The translations under genes and the position numbers were made by a program. DNA of 57,037 nt from Singulisphaera sp. GP187. GTDB lineage: Bacteria; Planctomycetota; Phycisphaerae; Phycisphaerales; SM1A02. Location of the stretch: the NCBI GenBank assembly GCA_945862215.1, contig CAMAXY010000012.1, positions 1 to 57,037 on the forward strand, given 5' to 3'. Shown here in pieces: positions 52,417 through 57,037 of this stretch. The notes beneath the pieces were generated by a model, which worked only from the letters and a program-made list of their open reading frames with translations, made no database searches and was not told where the DNA came from. Every line of letters starts with the position of its first letter. The first letter of the stretch is position 1.

Positions 52417-54233
52417 TTCATTTTCTCGATAATGGCTTTCAAGTCCGGACGCATCGCAACAACTGGACGGCGCCGAATTTCCATCGTGCCGTCTGGTGCT
52501 TTCTTGGCAAGCAGGTTGAACGTAGAGCATTCTGCAGATTTGTCTGGGTAATCGTCGCGGAATTGGGCTCCGCGGCTTTCTTTGCGTTCGAGTGCGCTGC
52601 GTGTGATGGATTCGGAAACGGTCAACATGCAATTCAAGTCAATAGAAGTATGCCATCCTGGGTTGTATTCGCGGTGACCTGTGATGCCGACATTTTTGTA
52701 TCGCTTCTTGAGTTCTTCGATCTTGACGAGGGCCAACTCCATTTCCTTTTCAGTACGCACGATGCCGACCAAGTCTTGCATTGCATCTTGGAGCGCATAT
52801 TGAATCGCAAATGGATTTTCACCAGTGGGACGATCGAAGACCTTTTCGATTTCCTGAGTGTGCTCGTTGATTTGCGCGGGATCAACTTCGACAGCTCGAT
52901 TCGCCTTGGCAAACTTTGCGGCGTGTTCGCCTGCGAGTTTTCCAAACACGACAAGATCTGAAAGCGAATTGCCACCGAGGCGGTTTGCACCGTGAAGGCC
53001 AGCCGTCACTTCGCCTGCGGCAAAGAGCCCAGGAACGCACGATTCCTGCGTGTCGCCATCGACCGCAACTCCACCCATTACATAATGAGTCGTCGGTCCA
53101 ACTTCCATGCGCTCGGTCGTGATATCCACGCCCGCGAGTTGTTTGAACTGGTGATACATGCTCGGCAATTTGCGCTGAATGTGCGCTGAAGCATTTGGAA
53201 TTTTTTCTTTGATCCACGCGATGTCGAGGAAGACGCCGCCGTGCGGTGAGCCTCGTCCAGCTTTGATTTCTCGATTGATGCAGCGAGCGACATGGTCGCG
53301 AGTGAGAAGTTCTGGTGGGCGATTCGCATTCTTGTCGCCGCAGACATATTTCCAACCTTCATCTTCGGTGGTCGCAACTTGAGCGCGATACGCATCGGGC
53401 ACATCATCGAACATGAATCGCTTGCCTTCGCTGTTGCGAAGAACGCCGCCTTCGCCGCGTACACCTTCTGTGACGAGAATTCCGCGCACACTCGGAGGCC
53501 ACACCATTCCAGTTGGATGGAATTGCACAAATTCCATATCCATCAATTCGGCGCCAGCGTGATATGCAAGCGAATGTCCATCGCCCGTGCCTTCCCAACT
53601 ATTACTGGTGATTCGGAATGATTTTCCAATTCCACCCGTTGCCAATATGACGGCTTTCGCCTTCCAAACATGCATGCGCCCGCGTTCACGGTCATAACCG
53701 AGAACACCCGCAATGCGTCCGCCCGACTTCAAGAGTGAAACGACTGTCATCTCCATGAAGACTTCCATTCCCTGATGGATGCCGTGATCTTGCAGGGTGC
53801 GGATCAGTTCGAGACCCGTGCGATCTCCAACGTGTGCAAGTCGCGGATAACGATGTCCACCAAAGTTGCGCTGAAGAATCTTCCCTTCTTTGGTTCGGTC
53901 AAAGACCGCGCCCCACGATTCCAATTCGCGCACGCGGTCTGGTGATTCTTTGGCGTGATGTTCCGCCATGATCGGATTATTCAGGTATTGCCCGCCGCGC
54001 ATCGTGTCGGCGAAATGCACTTCCCAGTTATCTCGGTCATCGACATTTCCCATCGCCGCCGCCATACCACCTTCAGCCATCACGGTGTGCGCTTTACCAA
54101 GCAGCGATTTACAAATCACGCCGACAGTCACGCCCGCGCCAGAGGCTTCGATCGCTGCGCGCAATCCAGCACCACCAGCGCCGATGACAAGCACGTCATG
54201 TTCATGAACGATAAATCCATCAGGAAAACTCAC
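52413..54233 (-). CDS. sdhA: Succinate dehydrogenase flavoprotein subunit
   Basis: A 606-residue flavoprotein oxidising succinate to fumarate. It has the dinucleotide-binding VLVIGAGGAGLRAAIEASG, the likely covalent-FAD His in KAHTVMAEGGMAAAMG, GDGHSLAYHAGAELMDMEFVQFHPTG split across the substrate and FAD domains, and the catalytic Arg in HGANRLGGNSLSDL. The start is a GTG at 54233 that overlaps the sdhC stop (GTGA); the stop overlaps sdhB (ATGA). All three subunits are therefore translationally coupled. Confidence 0.93.
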   Translation of the reverse strand: MSFPDGFIVHEHDVLVIGAGGAGLRAAIEASGAGVTVGVICKSLLGKAHTVMAEGGMAAAMGNVDDRDNWEVHFADTMRGGQYLNNPIMAEHHAKESPDRVRELESWGAVFDRTKEGKILQRNFGGHRYPRLAHVGDRTGLELIRTLQDHGIHQGMEVFMEMTVVSLLKSGGRIAGVLGYDRERGRMHVWKAKAVILATGGIGKSFRITSNSWEGTGDGHSLAYHAGAELMDMEFVQFHPTGMVWPPSVRGILVTEGVRGEGGVLRNSEGKRFMFDDVPDAYRAQVATTEDEGWKYVCGDKNANRPPELLTRDHVARCINREIKAGRGSPHGGVFLDIAWIKEKIPNASAHIQRKLPSMYHQFKQLAGVDITTERMEVGPTTHYVMGGVAVDGDTQESCVPGLFAAGEVTAGLHGANRLGGNSLSDLVVFGKLAGEHAAKFAKANRAVEVDPAQINEHTQEIEKVFDRPTGENPFAIQYALQDAMQDLVGIVRTEKEMELALVKIEELKKRYKNVGITGHREYNPGWHTSIDLNCMLTVSESITRSALERKESRGAQFRDDYPDKSAECSTFNLLAKKAPDGTMEIRRRPVVAMRPDLKAIIEKMK

Positions 54234-55078
54234 AGAATCCTCCAGTCAGTCCAAGTTCCACTTGCGCACATTCGTACATAGATATCGGCGAATGCGACGC
54301 CGAAGAGGCTGATCCACGCGAAGAGCATGTGTCGTTGATTGAGCCATGAAACTCGGTTGTATCTTGAGAGTCTGCTCTTGCTGCAAGAAAGGCAATCGTG
54401 CTTTCCGCCGACAAGATGTCGTAGGCAGTGACATCCGAATGTGTACAGCGAAAGAAAGATTGGATTCATTACAAGCACAATTGTTCCAACGCTGATTCCA
54501 AAACCAGTCGTTCCATCTGAGTTGTAATGCCAGAAACTTTCAAAGGCATCCCAGAAAAGAAGTCCGATGAACAAGATTGCGACATAAAGAAAGTATCGGT
54601 GGATGTTCTGAAAGACCAGCGGGAACTTTTGTTCTCCGCGATAATTTTCACCGCGGAAGGCAGGCTCGCCGACTGTGCAACTTGCTGGGTCTCCCCAGAA
54701 AGCCTTGTAATACGCGCCTCTGTAGTAGTAACAAGTGAATCGAAAACCAGCGGGAAATGGCAAGATCAAGAGTGCTGGAGAAAAGAGCAGCCATGCAGGC
54801 CACCACGCAGGAAGTTCGCCAAGCCATGCGTGACCGGAATGAATTCCGCGCGGGTCCCAGAGCACTGGCGAATAGAAAGGCGAGAGAAGTTGTTGAACAC
54901 CTGGTTGGTTGACGCCACCGAGAAAGAAGTTCTGCCCTTGAAATGCAGCCCACGTTGAATAGATGACAAAGCCACCGAGTCCTGCAAGCACAAGAATTGG
55001 CACAATCCACCAATTATCCTTGCGTTCTGTTTTGAGAAACCCTCTTGCTTGTGGAAGTGAGAATCGAGTTTGAGTCAT
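54230..55078 (-). CDS. sdhC: Succinate dehydrogenase membrane anchor, large single-chain type
   Basis: A 282-residue membrane subunit with about five helices (IVPILVLAGLGGFVIYSTWA, LLFSPALLILPFPAGFRFT, YFLYVAILFIGLLFWDAFES, and two more). Family residues include FTCYYYRGAYYKAFWGDPAS, FQNIHRYFLYVA and HCLRHLVGGKHDCLSC. It is far larger than usual SdhC or SdhD and has no separate SdhD partner, like the anchors of actinobacterial Sdh1-type enzymes. The ATG at 55078 begins the natural N-terminus; the frame above it has no anchor-like sequence and runs into the next gene. His residues in SGHAW and IHRYF may bind heme. Confidence 0.8.
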   Translation of the reverse strand: MTQTRFSLPQARGFLKTERKDNWWIVPILVLAGLGGFVIYSTWAAFQGQNFFLGGVNQPGVQQLLSPFYSPVLWDPRGIHSGHAWLGELPAWWPAWLLFSPALLILPFPAGFRFTCYYYRGAYYKAFWGDPASCTVGEPAFRGENYRGEQKFPLVFQNIHRYFLYVAILFIGLLFWDAFESFWHYNSDGTTGFGISVGTIVLVMNPIFLSLYTFGCHCLRHLVGGKHDCLSCSKSRLSRYNRVSWLNQRHMLFAWISLFGVAFADIYVRMCASGTWTDWRIL

Positions 55079-55206
55079 AGGGGGTCGAAAGCTCCTGAAA
55101 CTTTGCGAGACATCAAGTGATTCGCGAAAAGTTCTTCGCGAAGGAAAGATATGACTATAGTTCTCATCCACATCGGAAGCGAACTTGTGGGCAATTTTTT
55201 TGCCCG

Positions 55207-56676
55207 TCAAGCATGAACGGGCGTCCCTTTGCGCGCAGTCGCAAGTGCGAATAATTCGTCGAAATTGCGTGCTGTTTCCATTTTCATAATGCACTTGCGA
55301 AGCTTTTCGCAGTTGTCCAATCCGATCACGTCACCGCCGAGTGCGTTGAACTTGATGGAAATTTCTTCTTCAGTCATTGGATCCCGAGGGTCGCCCTTTG
55401 GAACGTCGACGCGAGTTGCGAAGGTCTTTCCATCTTTGGTCGTGATTGTCACGCGGCTCGGCTGGAACTTTGGAAAGAGCGCTTCGAATTCTTCGTTGGC
55501 AACGACTTTCACCATGTCCATAACTGGGATGAGCGACTTGTCCATCACGCGCTCTTCCTTGAACTGGAGCGGCGTCACCATTCCGTCGATCAGTCCGACC
55601 GCCATGCAGTATGGCAGCGAGTGATCGGCTGTCTCCTTCGAATCTGGTCGATACTTGTGCGGATCGCCCAAGATGTCTGCGGCGCGTGCAATGACTTCGA
55701 CCTTGATCTCAGTGACTTGATCTGCGCGCAGATTGTTGTCCTTGATGGTCTTCATCATTGCAGTCAGTGGAGCATGGCTGAGTGCTTCGATTGGGAAACT
55801 TTTCATGCCGCAATCAATGATTCGAAAGTGACACTTCGGGCACGTTGGCAGCGCCTTGACCAACATCTCTGCATCAAATGCAGCAGGTTTTCCCTTGTAT
55901 TGCACATGATTGAAGACAGCGAAGAGACCTTCTTTGCCATCGATAATGTGCTCTGGTCCGGAGTATCCGTGTCGAGCGAGCAGCGCACTCTCTGCGCCCA
56001 TGCGACCCGCCCACGGATCAACAGTGTTCTTCATGTTGGTCAGTTTTCCAGCAGTCACCGCACCAGGACAGAAAGTTCGCGATGCGCTGATGCCCATCGC
56101 TGCGACCATCTGCGCTGGATTGAGATTCAACACTCGACCCGCGGCGATCGGCGCTGCGAACGCGCTGAGCGTTGCGTGATGCCAACCGTATTCGCGAATG
56201 CCTGGCAATCCAAATTCACAAAGTCGCATTTCGATTTCGTATGCGATGACCGTGGCGAGAATAAGTTCTCGTCCGCCGAGTCCGTATGCCTCACACAGTG
56301 CAAGTGGCGCAGCGATGAGATCACTTGGATGGCAGGGGTCGGACTTCCAATAGATGTCGTTGTAATCCATCGCCCGGATCATGTGTCCGTTGAGGAAGGC
56401 CGCATCCACGGGATTCGTCTTAAAACCGCTGACAAATGAGGTTGCTTTGCCATTTCCGCCGCCCATTTCGCGGTAGTGCTTTAGCAAAATCTTCGCGTCG
56501 TCTTGCTGACTTCCGCCGATTGCGCATCCGATCGAGTCGAACCAAAAAAGTTTCGCAGATTGAATCGCAGCGGGAGAGAGGTGCTCATACTTCAGAGCGC
56601 ACGCCCACTCTGCAATGACCATAGAAATAAGACGCTTCGATTCGGTGGACTTTGAGTCTGTTGGATTATGTGACAT
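55207..56676 (-). CDS. MmgE/PrpD-family protein (2-methylcitrate dehydratase-like)
   Basis: A 489-residue enzyme. Family stretches are FWFDSIGCAIGGSQQDDAKI, DAAFLNGHMIRAMDYNDIYW, ISASRTFCPGAVTAGKLTNM, KSFPIEALSHAPLTAMM and the C-terminal DVPKGDPRDPMTEEEISIKF. PrpD dehydrates 2-methylcitrate in propionate breakdown, but the family also includes other dehydratases and decarboxylases, and no prpB or prpC is here. I start at the ATG at 56676; the frame above it runs into the preceding gene. It lies 25 bases after an isocitrate/isopropylmalate dehydrogenase gene. Confidence 0.85.
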   Translation of the reverse strand: MSHNPTDSKSTESKRLISMVIAEWACALKYEHLSPAAIQSAKLFWFDSIGCAIGGSQQDDAKILLKHYREMGGGNGKATSFVSGFKTNPVDAAFLNGHMIRAMDYNDIYWKSDPCHPSDLIAAPLALCEAYGLGGRELILATVIAYEIEMRLCEFGLPGIREYGWHHATLSAFAAPIAAGRVLNLNPAQMVAAMGISASRTFCPGAVTAGKLTNMKNTVDPWAGRMGAESALLARHGYSGPEHIIDGKEGLFAVFNHVQYKGKPAAFDAEMLVKALPTCPKCHFRIIDCGMKSFPIEALSHAPLTAMMKTIKDNNLRADQVTEIKVEVIARAADILGDPHKYRPDSKETADHSLPYCMAVGLIDGMVTPLQFKEERVMDKSLIPVMDMVKVVANEEFEALFPKFQPSRVTITTKDGKTFATRVDVPKGDPRDPMTEEEISIKFNALGGDVIGLDNCEKLRKCIMKMETARNFDELFALATARKGTPVHA

Positions 56677-56701
56677 ATTTTGCTTTGGGAAATGTGGAGG
56701 T

Positions 56702-57037
56702 TCAGACAGTTTGGCGAACGCCTTGGGATGCATAGTCCGCGATCGCTCGCGAGACATCGAGTGTGGTCGCCTTGCCGCCCATGTCGTACGTGCGGACCTT
56801 TCCTTCGGTAATCACGCGCGCAACAGCTGCTTCAAGTCGAGTCGCCATGTCTTTCTCGCCGAGCCAGTCAAGCATCATCTTCGCAGTCAAGATCATTGCA
56901 ATCGGATTGACCTTGTATTGTCCGGCATACTTCGGCGCGCTGCCGTGCGTTGGTTCGAAGACCGCATAGGTGTCGCCCATGTTCGCACTTGGTGCAAAGC
57001 CGAGTCCGCCGATCAGTCCAGCGCACAAGTCGCTGAC
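56702..57037 (-). CDS. Isocitrate/isopropylmalate dehydrogenase family protein, 3' end only
   Basis: The last 111 residues of a gene that continues beyond the window. [40 protein letters not shown] and a C-terminal helix ending [12 protein letters not shown] fit the NAD-dependent isocitrate dehydrogenase branch better than isopropylmalate dehydrogenase, but the part seen cannot settle it. With sdhCAB and the PrpD-family gene it makes a central-carbon gene group on one strand. Confidence 0.85.
   Translation of the reverse strand, partial: VSDLCAGLIGGLGFAPSANMGDTYAVFEPTHGSAPKYAGQYKVNPIAMILTAKMMLDWLGEKDMATRLEAAVARVITEGKVRTYDMGGKATTLDVSRAIADYASQGVRQTV

Noticed and set aside
1..57037. tRNA, rRNA, riboswitch, prophage or insertion sequence
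   Set aside because: I saw no tRNA-like arms, conserved rRNA stretches, known riboswitch cores, transposase or phage proteins when reading the window, though a covariance search was not possible.

Overview
The window looks like chromosome from a planctomycete of the Phycisphaerae type. The evidence is a set of secreted proteins with dockerin type I tails (paired DxNxDGxxxxxDL repeats ending in LLxxWG), several exported proteins with a PEP-CTERM-like tail of the form PAPGALALLGLAG followed by RRRR, ECF sigma factors coupled to membrane anti-sigma proteins, and a Gram-negative envelope (RND pump, lipoproteins, KdsC). Base composition is moderate and genes are dense. I saw no rRNA, tRNA, CRISPR array, prophage or intact insertion sequence. 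|| Layout. 1-3 kb: a dispersed repeat, a sulfotransferase and a phosphodiesterase/TPR protein. 3-9 kb: a tandem, same-strand array of five paralogous exported proteins. Four have the PEP-CTERM-like tail; in one the tail is replaced by PPC-like repeats and a dockerin. 9-14 kb: an ECF sigma/anti-sigma pair, then a divergent DevBCA-like ABC exporter. 14-18 kb: two methyltransferases, a PEBP-family protein, a DUF4126 membrane protein and a sixth sorting-tail protein. 18-23 kb: a four-gene operon (CsgG/PEGA protein, COG3014-like lipoprotein, YcfL-like, LpoB-like). 23-30 kb: a minus-strand run with a glycine-zipper lipoprotein, a chagasin-like lipoprotein, a STAS protein, a membrane protein, a cytochrome c/monooxygenase-like/FGE-like fusion and two dockerin proteins. 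30-34 kb: a glycosyltransferase, a second sigma/anti-sigma pair, a CPA2 antiporter, pyroglutamyl peptidase and a secreted beta-carbonic anhydrase. 34.8-40.3 kb: an operon of KdsC, a three-part sugar ABC importer and a GH29 fucosidase. 40.3-40.8 kb: two more copies of the dispersed repeat around a long hairpin. 40.8-47.3 kb: a tripartite RND efflux operon and a DUF3313-like lipoprotein. 47.3-49.4 kb: a vanadium haloperoxidase-like protein with dockerin. 49.6-51.5 kb: aguB-aguA, agmatine to putrescine. 51.6-57 kb: succinate dehydrogenase CAB, an MmgE/PrpD protein and the 3' end of an isocitrate/isopropylmalate dehydrogenase gene. || How they fit together. Translational coupling is frequent: ATGA, GTGA or TGATG overlaps join both sigma/anti-sigma pairs, sdhC-sdhA-sdhB, the outer-membrane channel and adaptor genes of the RND operon, kdsC and its ABC importer, the two methyltransferases, and COG3014-ycfL. 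The main themes are envelope biogenesis and secreted proteins of unknown role, transport, and central carbon metabolism. The most unusual parts are the paralog array with its tail swap and shared flanking DNA, the LpoB/YcfL/COG3014/CsgG-PEGA operon in a planctomycete-like genome, and the cytochrome c/monooxygenase/FGE fusion that seems to lack copper ligands. Functional calls rest on reading translations and motifs by eye; no database search was run.
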